Positions 1 through 7,467 of a DNA stretch of 64,000 bases are shown here, one piece after another. The stretch is from contig NZ_JAFIQT010000003.1 of NCBI RefSeq assembly GCF_017355935.1, forward strand, positions 1-64,000. The letters are read 5' to 3'. Each line of letters starts with the position of its first letter. Position 1 is the stretch's first letter. The notes beneath the pieces are model-generated. The model worked only from the letters and a program-made list of their open reading frames with translations. It was not told the origin of the DNA and ran no database searches. The DNA comes from Telluribacter humicola. GTDB taxonomy: Bacteria; Bacteroidota; Bacteroidia; Cytophagales; Spirosomataceae. The position numbers and the translations under genes were made by a program.

Positions 1-89
1 AAATCAAACATCCCAAGTGGCTCAATTTGCTCCGAAATGCTGGCTCAGTTTGTACCGAAATAGTGGCTCAGTTTACTCCGGAATATACA
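1..89. mobile_element. Terminal repeats of a probable IS21-family element (right end)
   Basis: Three direct 21-base repeats beginning TGGCTCA and ending CCGAAAT or CCGGAAT start at 18, 41 and 64, a constant 23-base period. Multiple spaced repeats of this kind are characteristic of the ends of IS21-family elements, and the likely terminal dinucleotide CA lies at 88-89. The Toprim protein homology starts right after this point. The transposase genes would lie left of the window, so the family call rests on the terminal repeats only. Confidence 0.6.
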
Positions 90-712
90 TTTTAGAGGCC
101 GTAGAGAGACTTTTAGCTCTTGGCAAGGTAGATCCTCGTTCTTTTTCTTTTAGCGGTCTTAAAGCCTCAGAAAAGGCAAAAGATGGTATAAAGATCATTA
201 AAGTTAGAAAGCTCCAAAACCCAGCCCTTAGCCAATATGTAGTCCACAGAGGTATATCAATAGAGCTAGCTAATCATTATCTGAAAGAAGTTACCTATGA
301 GAGCAAAGGGAAAAGCTATTTTGCAGTAGGCTTCCAGAATGATCTAGGAGGCTTTGAGCTGCGAAGCAAGTACTTCAAGGGAGGTACTTCCCCTAAATGG
401 CTTTCAGTAGTACCAGGAGAAGAACCAGACCATATCAATCTCTTTGAAGGCTTCTTTGACTTTCTTTCCTGCTGTCAGCATCATAAGGTTCTTAGGCTAC
501 CTGGCTCAGCACTTGTGTTGAACTCTCTCTCACTACTGCATAGGGCACTTCCTATCCTATCTCGCTACAGGTATATCAATGCCTTTCTTGATAATGATTC
601 AGCAGGAGCCAAAGCTATCGCTAGTATAAAGCAGCAAGGAATGCAAGTTGAAGATTACTCCTACCTATATGCTTCTTACAAGGATTATAGCGATTTCCTT
701 ATAGCGAAGTGA
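17..712 (+). pseudogene. Truncated mobile-element primase (Toprim domain), cut by an IS end
   Basis: The reading frame opens with a GTG inside the IS terminal repeats, and the first ~25 residues are IS sequence. From about residue 26 it resembles the Toprim-containing primase/mobilisation proteins of Bacteroidota mobilisable elements (motif 'LQNPALSQYVVHRGI', then 'YFAVGFQNDLGGFELR'). Toprim catalytic acidic residues are present: E144 in 'LFEGFFDFL' and D192/D194 in 'LDNDSAGA'. The family normally has an N-terminal CHC2 zinc finger, which is missing here because the IS replaced it. DNA binding is therefore probably lost; I call it a pseudogene although an in-frame 231-residue product could still be made. 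It is a marker of a decayed integrative or mobilisable element. Confidence 0.7.
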
Positions 713-768
713 TTTTACCAGTGATTTAGATAGTGATTTATCCACCGATTTAGACACCGATCTACTAC
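709..768 (+). repeat. Five degenerate 12-bp tandem repeats
   Basis: Units start at 709, 721, 733, 745 and 757 with the pattern GTGATTTA/CCGATTTA plus four variable bases. The array begins at the stop codon of the truncated primase and ends ~50 bases before the next gene. Function unknown; it could be an origin- or protein-binding iteron-like array left from the mobile element. Confidence 0.5.
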
Positions 769-818
769 CTATAACGAGTGATTAGTAAAGCATTAACACA
801 ACTTTAACGCGTACAAAA

Positions 819-1070
819 ATGGACAAGAAAGAACTAAGGGAGGGCAAGAATGGCTTACGAAACTTTGCATTTGAGAAAGTACAGAAGGATAAGGTCATCC
901 ACCACTACGACCCCAGGTGGGGCAGTTCGAGAGAGCATATAATAGGGATGTTCTATACAAAGAAGTGTCTATTCTGTAAGAAGCAGTATGAAGCTAGAAG
1001 AATCGATTCAACTTTTTGTAGTCAAGGGTGCCAAAAGGCTCATAAAAGGATGAGAAACACCTCAGAGTAA
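819..1070 (+). CDS. Small zinc-finger protein, hypothetical
   Basis: 83 residues. The C-terminal half has a Cys-x2-Cys ... Cys-x3-Cys arrangement (C50, C53, C67, C71; 'CLFCKKQYEARR' then 'FCSQGCQKAH'), typical of a treble-clef or zinc-ribbon fold, in a strongly basic protein. It follows the broken primase in the same AT-rich island and in the same orientation, so it was probably cargo or a DNA-binding accessory of that element. No specific family recognised; function not assigned. Confidence 0.6.
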   Translation: MDKKELREGKNGLRNFAFEKVQKDKVIHHYDPRWGSSREHIIGMFYTKKCLFCKKQYEARRIDSTFCSQGCQKAHKRMRNTSE

Positions 1071-1114
1071 GGTTATATTATAACTATTCATAAATAGTTT
1101 CGTACAATTTCAAA

Positions 1115-1702
1115 TCAAACTTTCTGCATCTTTTTTATACCTTCATCCAGATCTCTACATTTTGCACATATCTTATTTAAATCAAAATTATTAATAAGGC
1201 CTTCCACTCTCCTACCCTTTTGATAGCACTTGCCAAATTGCTTAAATAAAAGGGAAAGATGCCTATTGTTAAAGTTCTCAAAATTAGCATACTTATTAGG
1301 GTTCCTCTTGGAGATTGGAGCCTTTAAGAACTTATATATATTATCAATATCGCTAAAGAACCAGCTCTCTATATCTTGTGTAGCGATTATTAAATCTATA
1401 CTCTTTAAATATTTACCAAATTTTGACTTTATAAGGTCAGGGCTTATATTGGGCTCAACATCTCTACCACCCTCTCTATCCAAAGCTACAAATACAAATA
1501 AATAACAATTTTTATGATTACTTAAAAAGCTACTTATAGCATCTCCAACTTTTGCATTTAAGTTAAAGTTCCCCCCCAAACACTTCATTTTGATCTTGAC
1601 ACCCTTGTCTCTAAGGTCTCCACGCTTATCACGAAGAATCGGCGGGTAGAACTCCCCCTCAGTTTCACCTTCATATAGAAATAATATTGCTTTATCCGGC
1701 AT
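1115..1702 (-). CDS. Toprim-fold DUF4276-like protein, partner of the upstream ATPase
   Basis: 195 residues. The N-terminal strand carries a Toprim-like acidic motif ('LYEGETEGEFY', E11/E13/E15), then 'FVALDREGG' (D75) and 'ATQDIESWFF' (E112). The last is a hallmark of the DUF4276/RloB-like branch of Toprim-fold nucleases ('xIExWxxxD'). It starts 16 bases after the stop of the ATPase gene, so the two are almost certainly one operon with the ATPase first. By analogy with OLD, PARIS and RloA/RloB systems it is probably the nuclease or effector whose activity is controlled by the ATPase. AT-rich relative to the rest of the window, suggesting transfer. Biochemical function is inferred, not shown. 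Confidence 0.65.
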   Translation of the reverse strand: MPDKAILFLYEGETEGEFYPPILRDKRGDLRDKGVKIKMKCLGGNFNLNAKVGDAISSFLSNHKNCYLFVFVALDREGGRDVEPNISPDLIKSKFGKYLKSIDLIIATQDIESWFFSDIDNIYKFLKAPISKRNPNKYANFENFNNRHLSLLFKQFGKCYQKGRRVEGLINNFDLNKICAKCRDLDEGIKKMQKV

Positions 1703-1718
1703 TTTATCAGGATTTTAG

Positions 1719-2966
1719 CTAAAAAAGGTCTTTCATTTCCTCAGTCTCATCCATATTATGGAGAAGAATATCTCCAAAGCTCAAAAAGTTTCTATTTAAC
1801 TTTTGCTTAAGCTCCTTAATATTTCTTATAGCTTCAATTTCAGCCATTCCGTCAGCATCTATATGTGAGACAAACACTTCCTCTGGTTTAGTTAAATTCA
1901 AAAGAGTGACAGAATGTGTGCTTATTAAAAATTGCTTAGTTATACTTGATGCCCTAATAAATTGCATTAAGTCTTGAAGCGCCTTGGGATGAATTGAGTT
2001 TTCTGGTTCTTCAATGAATATGATGCAATTATCATTTGTCAATATTTTAGTAATCAAAGCAATTATTAATAACATACCATCTGACAAACTAAAAATCATT
2101 TCAATTTTACCATGTATTCTAAATACTAGGTATTTCTTTTCATTTTCGTCACCAGATGAACGGATAGCAACATCATCAATATTAGCAATAGACTTTAGCA
2201 CTTCCTTAAAATACCCCCACTTATCTGTATCACCAATCTTAATTATTGAATCTACTAAATCAAAGTTCACTAGTCTATGCTCAAAATCGTACTTAGGGTC
2301 ATAGTCGTTAAACCGTAAAGCATGACTAGACAAATAATATACATCTGTATTCAATAAGGAGATTATTGCTCCTTGGGCTTTTATATATTTATCATACAAA
2401 TCTTTATCATCTAACAACTCATTTGAGAATAATTCAAGAATTTTAAGAGCACTTGTGTATTTGGACACCTTATTTAAAGAAACAACCCTTTTAAGATCTG
2501 CATTGAAAGTAACCTTATCGAGTTCTCGAGTAAAAATCTTAGCTGGCGCTCCTTTCATAGATCTCTTTTTAAAGAAAAAAGATTCTCTTCCTATATTTAA
2601 CTCCATTCTTGACTTCCCCTTATCGGATCCAGAGATCTTTGCCTTATGTAATTCAATTGAATAGAAGTATAGTGTATTGCTCTTAGTATCCATAAAGTCA
2701 ATATCTATCCTAAGGCTGGCACTTTCATCTACTATTAAATCATTAGGAAGTAGAAGTCCGAAACGCGCTTTGAACCCATCTATAAGCATACTCGTAACGG
2801 ATTCGCTTGGTCCTGTAACGAGGTAATGTACAAAGGATAAGACTCTCATAAAGTTGCTTTTACCTGAGCCATTAGGCCCCACAAGCACATTTATATCCCT
2901 GAAGGTTACATCAGCTAGCCTAATATTCTTAAAGTTCGATATGGCAATTCTATTCAGCTTTATCAT
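1719..2966 (-). CDS. OLD/RloA-like AAA (ABC-type) ATPase
   Basis: 415 residues. Walker A 'GPNGSGKS' at residues 30-37, Walker B 'IIFIEEPEN' near residue 318, switch His in 'LISTHS' near 350: the AAA_15/AAA_21 ABC-type fold of OLD and RecF-like proteins. Full-length OLD proteins continue into a C-terminal Toprim nuclease; this one stops shortly after the ATPase domain, and a Toprim-type protein is encoded directly downstream, so it looks like a split OLD system. It lies in an AT-rich island beside tRNA-Asn. Expected role: ATP-dependent sensor that activates the partner during phage infection (inference from family and context). Confidence 0.8.
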   Translation of the reverse strand: MIKLNRIAISNFKNIRLADVTFRDINVLVGPNGSGKSNFMRVLSFVHYLVTGPSESVTSMLIDGFKARFGLLLPNDLIVDESASLRIDIDFMDTKSNTLYFYSIELHKAKISGSDKGKSRMELNIGRESFFFKKRSMKGAPAKIFTRELDKVTFNADLKRVVSLNKVSKYTSALKILELFSNELLDDKDLYDKYIKAQGAIISLLNTDVYYLSSHALRFNDYDPKYDFEHRLVNFDLVDSIIKIGDTDKWGYFKEVLKSIANIDDVAIRSSGDENEKKYLVFRIHGKIEMIFSLSDGMLLIIALITKILTNDNCIIFIEEPENSIHPKALQDLMQFIRASSITKQFLISTHSVTLLNLTKPEEVFVSHIDADGMAEIEAIRNIKELKQKLNRNFLSFGDILLHNMDETEEMKDLF

Positions 2967-3270
2967 AATGAAGGTCGATTTTCAAGGCAATAAACAAAAA
3001 AGCAATTGTATTTCCGCATTTTTTAAGCTAATAACCCTTATTTTATATACTAATTAGAAATTCTAGCCTTTACCAGAACCAGCTCCTGAATGTTTTTTTC
3101 GTGTTTGTCACATCTCTTGCCCCTTGAAGTTTCAAAGCAGCCTCTATAGAAACTACCAATTATCATTTCACTATCAGGCAGATCTAAGCCTGTTGAAGAT
3201 GTTAAATTTTAGAAGTGTGTTGAAAAAGAGGGAAGATATACACACTAGCCATACAGGTGTGAACAAAAAA
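2967..3270. other. AT-rich intergenic stretch, no gene recognised
   Basis: About 300 bases between the ATPase start and the terminator beside tRNA-Asn. No ORF of convincing length and no transposase or integrase remnant recognised on either strand. It must contain the promoter of the ATPase-Toprim pair on the minus strand; no clear TAnnTTTG box was found. Confidence 0.4.
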
Positions 3271-3298
3271 AGCCTGGTAATCTACTGATTACCAGGCT
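3271..3298 (-). terminator. Rho-independent terminator of tRNA-Asn
   Basis: Perfect 12-bp stem (3271-3282 with 3287-3298), 4-base loop. On the minus strand it is followed by a run of seven T, placing it ~10 bases after the 3' end of tRNA-Asn. Confidence 0.85.
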
Positions 3299-3313
3299 TT
3301 TGCCCTTTATTGG

Positions 3314-3387
3314 CTCCCGAAGCTGGGCTCGAACCAGCGACCCTCTGATTAACAGTCAGATGCTCTAACCGACTGAGCTATTCGGGA
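3314..3387 (-). tRNA. tRNA-Asn (anticodon GTT)
   Basis: Read on the minus strand: acceptor stem TCCCGAA/TTCGGGA with discriminator G at 3314, D-arm 'GCTCAGTCGGTTAGAGC', anticodon arm CTGACTGTTAATCAG giving GUU, and T-arm with GGTTCGAG. CCA is encoded at 3311-3313. Its 3' end faces the AT-rich accessory genes, the usual orientation when an integrative element uses a tRNA 3' end as attachment site. Confidence 0.95.
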
Positions 3388-3474
3388 GTTTCGCAACCCA
3401 GATTGTTCATCTGAATTGTGGTGCAAATTTAGGCACTCTTTAGGTACAGCGCAATACCTGGCCAAAAAAAAATC

Positions 3475-3756
3475 TTAGTTTCTGACGTGCTGCAGGATTA
3501 ACTCTTTGACTCTCTTGGCATCTGCCTTGCTAAAATTGTTCATAATAATTTCAGGACGCATGCGGGGAATGATCCGAATGGTAGCAAACATAACACCGGT
3601 CTCGAGTTCTACCCCCGATATATCATTATAAAAAACAAAGTTGTCGGTACTGCTGAACATCTTGCGGACCTTGAAGGTAACCCCCTTCTCACCGAAGATG
3701 ACCTCATCCGGAAACATAGGATTTTTAAGACTGCTAGCTTTGAAACGTTCGTTCAT
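3475..3756 (-). CDS. Small PH-like domain protein, hypothetical
   Basis: 93 residues, no signal peptide or membrane segment. Alternating hydrophobic strands ('VIFGEKGVTFKVRKMF', 'NFVFYNDISGVELET', 'TIRIIPR') followed by a C-terminal helix ('KADAKRVKELILQHV') resemble a bacterial pleckstrin-homology-like fold. It stands alone between tRNA-Asn and the rsmG region. Function unknown. Confidence 0.6.
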   Translation of the reverse strand: MNERFKASSLKNPMFPDEVIFGEKGVTFKVRKMFSSTDNFVFYNDISGVELETGVMFATIRIIPRMRPEIIMNNFSKADAKRVKELILQHVRN

Positions 3757-3840
3757 GCTGGTTGCTTAGTTTAGTAGTAGTTAGGGCCGCAAATATAGAA
3801 GACAACCTGATATGCTGCCATGCGTACCTCTATAAAACAT

Positions 3841-3868
3841 CAGTGCCAGTCCCGACGGACTGGCACTG
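3841..3868 (-). terminator. Hairpin, possible terminator of the rsmG transcript
   Basis: Perfect 12-bp stem (3841-3852 with 3857-3868), 4-base loop. The minus strand continues into a weak T-rich tract (ATGTTTTA). It could end transcription coming from rsmG, but lies ~360 bases beyond its stop. Confidence 0.4.
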
Positions 3869-3891
3869 AGGCAAAGACTACTGTTAGGTTG

Positions 3892-3983
3892 ATAGTGTGT
3901 GTGTTACTCTTGATAGTGTGTGTTACTTACAATACGTGTGTGCTTGTGTACTTTGAAAAATAGAGTGTGTATAGTGTGTGTAG
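3892..3983. repeat. TGTG-rich simple-repeat tract in the 474-bp gap 3757-4230
   Basis: Two near-identical copies of TTGATAGTGTGTG..TTACT (about 3891 and 3909) and an ATAGTGTGTG motif at 3971. No coding potential recognised in 3757-4230. A similar CACACTATACACAC tract recurs at 28366-28390 downstream of the polysaccharide polymerase gene, in the same orientation relative to the neighbouring gene end. Confidence 0.5.
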
Positions 3984-4230
3984 GTTAAATCGAGCACTTT
4001 CCTGATATATTCTGTCAAGAACCTGGATAAAGCCAGATGCCGATTGTTTGTTTTCCTCTGATGCTTCAAAATTACCCTATCTATAGGAGCAGAGGGTAAT
4101 GTTTCGATAAATGGTAGGCAAGTAGAGATAAACTGCATTAATCACCGATTTTGTGGTAACCACGATGTAGCTTATGCAGGAGGTGTGGTGGTAGTGGGGC
4201 TTGCAGTAGCAGCCCCTTATAGGTACCTGT

Positions 4231-4854
4231 TCAGACCAGAGGTACGTGCAGGACTTTCTTGGTAGTAAAGAATTCTTCATTGAAATAGTCCGACAGCTCG
4301 TAGGTATGTACCCTGCGTCCCAGCTCCTGGATCTCTTCGTCCAAATCGCCGCCTTTGAGGTACAGAATGCCGTTTTTGAGGCCATGGAAGGAGTTGCGGC
4401 TGATGCTCTTTCGTACCCAGCCCACAAAGGGCGTTAGACGTGTAACCGCCCGGCTTACCACAAACTCGTAGGTATCGTCGAGCTTCTCAGCCCGTACCTG
4501 CTGGGCTCTTACATTTTTCAGTCCCAGGGCCAATACTACTTCCTGTACTACCTTTATCTTCTTGCCGATACTATCCACCAGGTGAAACTGTGTATCCGGG
4601 AACATCACCGCCAGGGGGACGCCCGGAAATCCACCGCCCGTACCTACATCCAGCACCGTAGTACCCGGGTTGAACTGGATGACCTTGGCTATACCCAGCG
4701 AATGCAGAATATGACGCTCGTACAGCGTATCGATGTCTTGTCGGGAGATGACGTTGATCTGAGAGTTCCAGAACCGGTATACCTCGTCCATCTGCGCAAA
4801 CTGGCTGCGTTGCGTGTCGGTCAGGTCCGGAAAATATTGCAGTATTTGTTCCAT
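4231..4854 (-). CDS. rsmG: 16S rRNA (guanine527-N7)-methyltransferase RsmG
   Basis: 207 residues, the usual length for RsmG/GidB. Makes m7G at position 527 of 16S rRNA using S-adenosylmethionine in the cytoplasm. The SAM-binding motif 'VLDVGTGGGFPGVPLA' lies at residues 67-82, preceded by the family signature 'LYERHILHSL' (45-54); 'EKLDDTYEFVVSRAV' corresponds to the conserved VxSRA motif. The start at 4854 is followed by the usual N-terminal helix. The neighbour 30 bases upstream on the same strand is a membrane glycosyltransferase, so they may be cotranscribed. The C-terminus is typical, with no sign of decay. Confidence 0.95.
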   Translation of the reverse strand: MEQILQYFPDLTDTQRSQFAQMDEVYRFWNSQINVISRQDIDTLYERHILHSLGIAKVIQFNPGTTVLDVGTGGGFPGVPLAVMFPDTQFHLVDSIGKKIKVVQEVVLALGLKNVRAQQVRAEKLDDTYEFVVSRAVTRLTPFVGWVRKSISRNSFHGLKNGILYLKGGDLDEEIQELGRRVHTYELSDYFNEEFFTTKKVLHVPLV

Positions 4855-4884
4855 GTAGTATTGTGTACTTGTAAAACTATATGA

Positions 4885-6015
4885 TCAGCGCCACTTCGTC
4901 TCTTTCTTGGGCTTCCTGAACATCATTAAGCTCATGAATATGTAGTAGATAAAAAACGCCAGATCCATAAATATAAAGGTATGCGCCCCGACGGTGCGGT
5001 CAAGCCTCCTGTTGATGCCCCCCAGTACGATCAGCTGCACCAGCCATCTGAAAGCGAATGCCCCTCCCAGTATCTGTAGCAGTAGTAAGTCCTGATTAAG
5101 GAGGCCATGGACCAGGCAGGCGATACCCGCCAGCCACAACCCGACGTGTGAGCCAGACAGCAGGCCCAGCAGCGTTTTGTACTTGGGCTTGTAGAGCTTG
5201 CCTACGGAAAGATGTCTCCGTTTCTGGGTGAACCAACTGCCCCAGCTGGTCTTGGGCACTGAGTACATAAATGACTCCGGGTCCAGGTTGATTACGGTAT
5301 TATCAGGGGTGGCGGCCTGATTCATAAACAGATCATCGTCTCCACCGACTACTCCCTTATGGGTATAGAATCCCTTGTGCTCAAAGAACAGAGACTTTTT
5401 GTACATCAGATTACGACCGACGCCCATATAAGGCCAGCCAACCCGCGCAAACGACAGGTACTGTACGGCTGTGTAGAAAGTCTCACAACGAATAAACCAG
5501 TTGAGTAGCCCCCCTTTTTTCATATACGGTGAGAAGCCAAGTACGATATCCTTCCCGTTGGTAAGCTGCGCTACCATGCTACTGATCCAGTTGTTACCAA
5601 CCGGTCGGCAGTCCGCATCGGTCATCAGTGCTATCGGGTACTGGGCGTGCTTCATCCCTACGGATAGCGCGTATTTCTTGGGAGTAATGTGCTTGACTTC
5701 AGTATCAATCCGGATAAACCGGACATGATCCCAGCCAAAAACGTGCTTTTTCAGGAAGTCGTGGCTACCGTCCGTCGAGCGGTCATCCAGGACCAGTACT
5801 TCGAAGGTAGGGTACTCCTGAGCATCAAGTAACGGCAGAAGCTCCTGTAGATTTTCGAGCTCGTTCCAGGCACACACCAGTACGGTTACAGCCGGTGCAT
5901 CGGGACCGGGTTCAGAGTACTGCTTATACCCGATAAGACGGGTAAACACAAACAGATAATAGAAGAGCTGAATCAGAATAAAAAATCCAAGAATCGCAAG
6001 TAGAAGTTCGGCCAC
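4885..6015 (-). CDS. Membrane-anchored family-2 glycosyltransferase
   Basis: 376 residues. N-terminal membrane helix (about 2-25), then a GT-A catalytic domain: 'VTVLVCAWNELENLQELLPLL', nucleotide-binding 'VLVLDDRSTDGS', DxD-type 'ALMTDADCRP', acceptor-site 'GVVGGDDDLFMNQAA' and 'KRRHLSVGKLYK' (QxxRW-like region), followed by two or three C-terminal membrane helices. This is the layout of processive or lipid-linked GT2 enzymes. GTG start at 6015 fits the N-terminal helix. Followed by rsmG with 30 bases spacing. Sugar donor and acceptor cannot be told from sequence. Confidence 0.85.
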   Translation of the reverse strand: MAELLLAILGFFILIQLFYYLFVFTRLIGYKQYSEPGPDAPAVTVLVCAWNELENLQELLPLLDAQEYPTFEVLVLDDRSTDGSHDFLKKHVFGWDHVRFIRIDTEVKHITPKKYALSVGMKHAQYPIALMTDADCRPVGNNWISSMVAQLTNGKDIVLGFSPYMKKGGLLNWFIRCETFYTAVQYLSFARVGWPYMGVGRNLMYKKSLFFEHKGFYTHKGVVGGDDDLFMNQAATPDNTVINLDPESFMYSVPKTSWGSWFTQKRRHLSVGKLYKPKYKTLLGLLSGSHVGLWLAGIACLVHGLLNQDLLLLQILGGAFAFRWLVQLIVLGGINRRLDRTVGAHTFIFMDLAFFIYYIFMSLMMFRKPKKETKWR

Positions 6016-6059
6016 GCAGTAGATAGTTAGTCTTCAAGTTTAGGACAAATATACAGTCA

Positions 6060-6095
6060 TTGTCAGGATTCTTTAAGAGCATCCTTTTATTTTTG
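6060..6095 (+). promoter_or_regulatory. Candidate Bacteroidota-type promoter for tgt
   Basis: A -7 box TATTTTTG (6088-6095, matching TAnnTTTG) with a TTG at 6060-6062. Spacing is 25 bases, a little longer than the usual 19-23. It lies 24 bases before the tgt start. Confidence 0.5.
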
Positions 6096-6118
6096 CGGGC
6101 ACATCAATAAGTTACTTA

Positions 6119-7252
6119 ATGAATTTTTCACTTGAAGCTCAGGATGCCTCTACGAAGGCTCGCGCTGGACGCATTGAAACCGATCACGGCACCATCCTGA
6201 CACCTATCTTTATGCCGGTAGGCACGGCCGGCTCGGTCAAAGCTGTACACCAGCGCGAACTCAAAGACGATATTAAAGCCCAGATCATACTCGGTAACAC
6301 CTATCATCTCTACTTACGTCCGGGCCTGGACATTATCCAGAAAGCAGGAGGTCTGCACAAATTCAATGGCTGGGATCGCCCTATACTGACCGACAGCGGG
6401 GGATATCAAGTGTATTCTCTGGCAGGAACGGGGAGAAAAATCAACGAAGAAGGTGTGGCATTTAAGTCACACATTGACGGGTCGCTCCACACTTTTACGC
6501 CTGAGCGGGTTATGGACATACAACGGGTCATTGGTGCGGATATCATCATGGCCTTTGATGAGTGCACTCCTTACCCCTGTGAGTACGGCTACGCCCGCCA
6601 ATCGATGGAGATGACACACCGCTGGTTACGAAGGTGTTGCAACCAGTTTGACAGCACCGAGCCTCTGTACGGATATAACCAAACGTTGTTCCCCATCGTA
6701 CAGGGAAGCGTTTATAAAGATCTGAGGCAGCAGTCAGCCGAAACCATTGCTTCTATGGATCGTGAAGGTAACGCTATCGGTGGCTTATCAGTAGGTGAAC
6801 CAGCAGAGATGATGTACGAACTCACTGAGGTCGTGTGTGATATTTTACCAAAGGACAAACCTCGCTACCTAATGGGGGTTGGTACACCTGCCAACATCCT
6901 GGAAGGCATCGCACTGGGTGTAGATATGTTCGACTGTGTCATGCCAACCCGCAATGCCCGCAATGGCATGATTTTTACCACAGAAGGGATAATCAATATT
7001 CGGAACGAAAAGTGGAAGGATGATTTGTCGCCCATTGATGAAAATCTGGGTGGCTATGTGAGTACCTTTTACTCAAAAGCATACCTTCGTCACCTGATTA
7101 AGTCCGATGAAATGCTCGGTGCCCAGATTGCCAGTGTACACAATTTAACATTCTATTTGTGGCTGGTCAAACAGGCCAGAGAAAAAATTATCACCGGAGA
7201 ATTTCGGAATTGGAAAAGTGAAATTGAAAAAAAAGTAATGCAACGTCTTTGA
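6119..7252 (+). CDS. tgt: tRNA-guanine transglycosylase (queuine tRNA-ribosyltransferase)
   Basis: 377 residues. Exchanges guanine-34 for preQ1 in tRNAs with GUN anticodons (queuosine pathway). Seen: 'MPVGTAGSVKAV', 'ILGNTYHLYLRPG', catalytic Asp region 'LTDSGGYQVYSL' (DSGGFQ in most homologues), 'GGLSVGEP' and 'CVMPTRNARNG' with the second catalytic Asp just before it. The Cys-x-Cys-x2-Cys zinc motif of the E. coli enzyme is not present in the expected region after 'PIDENLGGY', although the later 'YLRHL' is; this fits a Cys-less form I associate with Bacteroidota. Monocistronic between its own promoter and terminator. Confidence 0.95.
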   Translation: MNFSLEAQDASTKARAGRIETDHGTILTPIFMPVGTAGSVKAVHQRELKDDIKAQIILGNTYHLYLRPGLDIIQKAGGLHKFNGWDRPILTDSGGYQVYSLAGTGRKINEEGVAFKSHIDGSLHTFTPERVMDIQRVIGADIIMAFDECTPYPCEYGYARQSMEMTHRWLRRCCNQFDSTEPLYGYNQTLFPIVQGSVYKDLRQQSAETIASMDREGNAIGGLSVGEPAEMMYELTEVVCDILPKDKPRYLMGVGTPANILEGIALGVDMFDCVMPTRNARNGMIFTTEGIINIRNEKWKDDLSPIDENLGGYVSTFYSKAYLRHLIKSDEMLGAQIASVHNLTFYLWLVKQAREKIITGEFRNWKSEIEKKVMQRL

Positions 7253-7276
7253 AAGTTCAGAAAAGGACTTTTTTTT
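7252..7276 (+). terminator. Terminator of tgt
   Basis: Stem AAAGTTC/GGACTTT (7252-7258 with 7265-7271, one G-T pair) running into eight T (7269-7276), immediately at the tgt stop codon. Confidence 0.65.
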
Positions 7277-7341
7277 CGGGCTAAAATTGCGCTAATTTAG
7301 GTTTTTGAAGCATTTAGGCTAATTTTAACACCAAATCAAAG

Positions 7342-7372
7342 TTGGTTAACTCAAAGGGTTAACCTACTTTTG
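7342..7372 (+). promoter_or_regulatory. Strong Bacteroidota promoter of the OmpA porin gene
   Basis: TTG at 7342-7344, 20-base spacer, TACTTTTG at 7365-7372: an exact match to the Bacteroidota -33/-7 consensus with correct spacing. It leaves a leader of ~85-90 bases before the ATG at 7468. Confidence 0.75.
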
Positions 7373-7467
7373 CGGCAATTAGTATTCGGTTAAATAAACT
7401 GTTGCGCATTGCGGTTGTTAATATTTAGCAGAATCCATGTTCATCTCATAACGCTAACTTGTATAGT

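Noticed and set aside
3892-3983. TGTG tract as a CRISPR array
   Set aside because: Units are too short, irregular and lack unique spacers; no cas genes in the window.
4077-4427. 116-codon ORF overlapping the rsmG end
   Set aside because: Same strand but another frame of rsmG; translated sequence shows no domain and low-complexity content.
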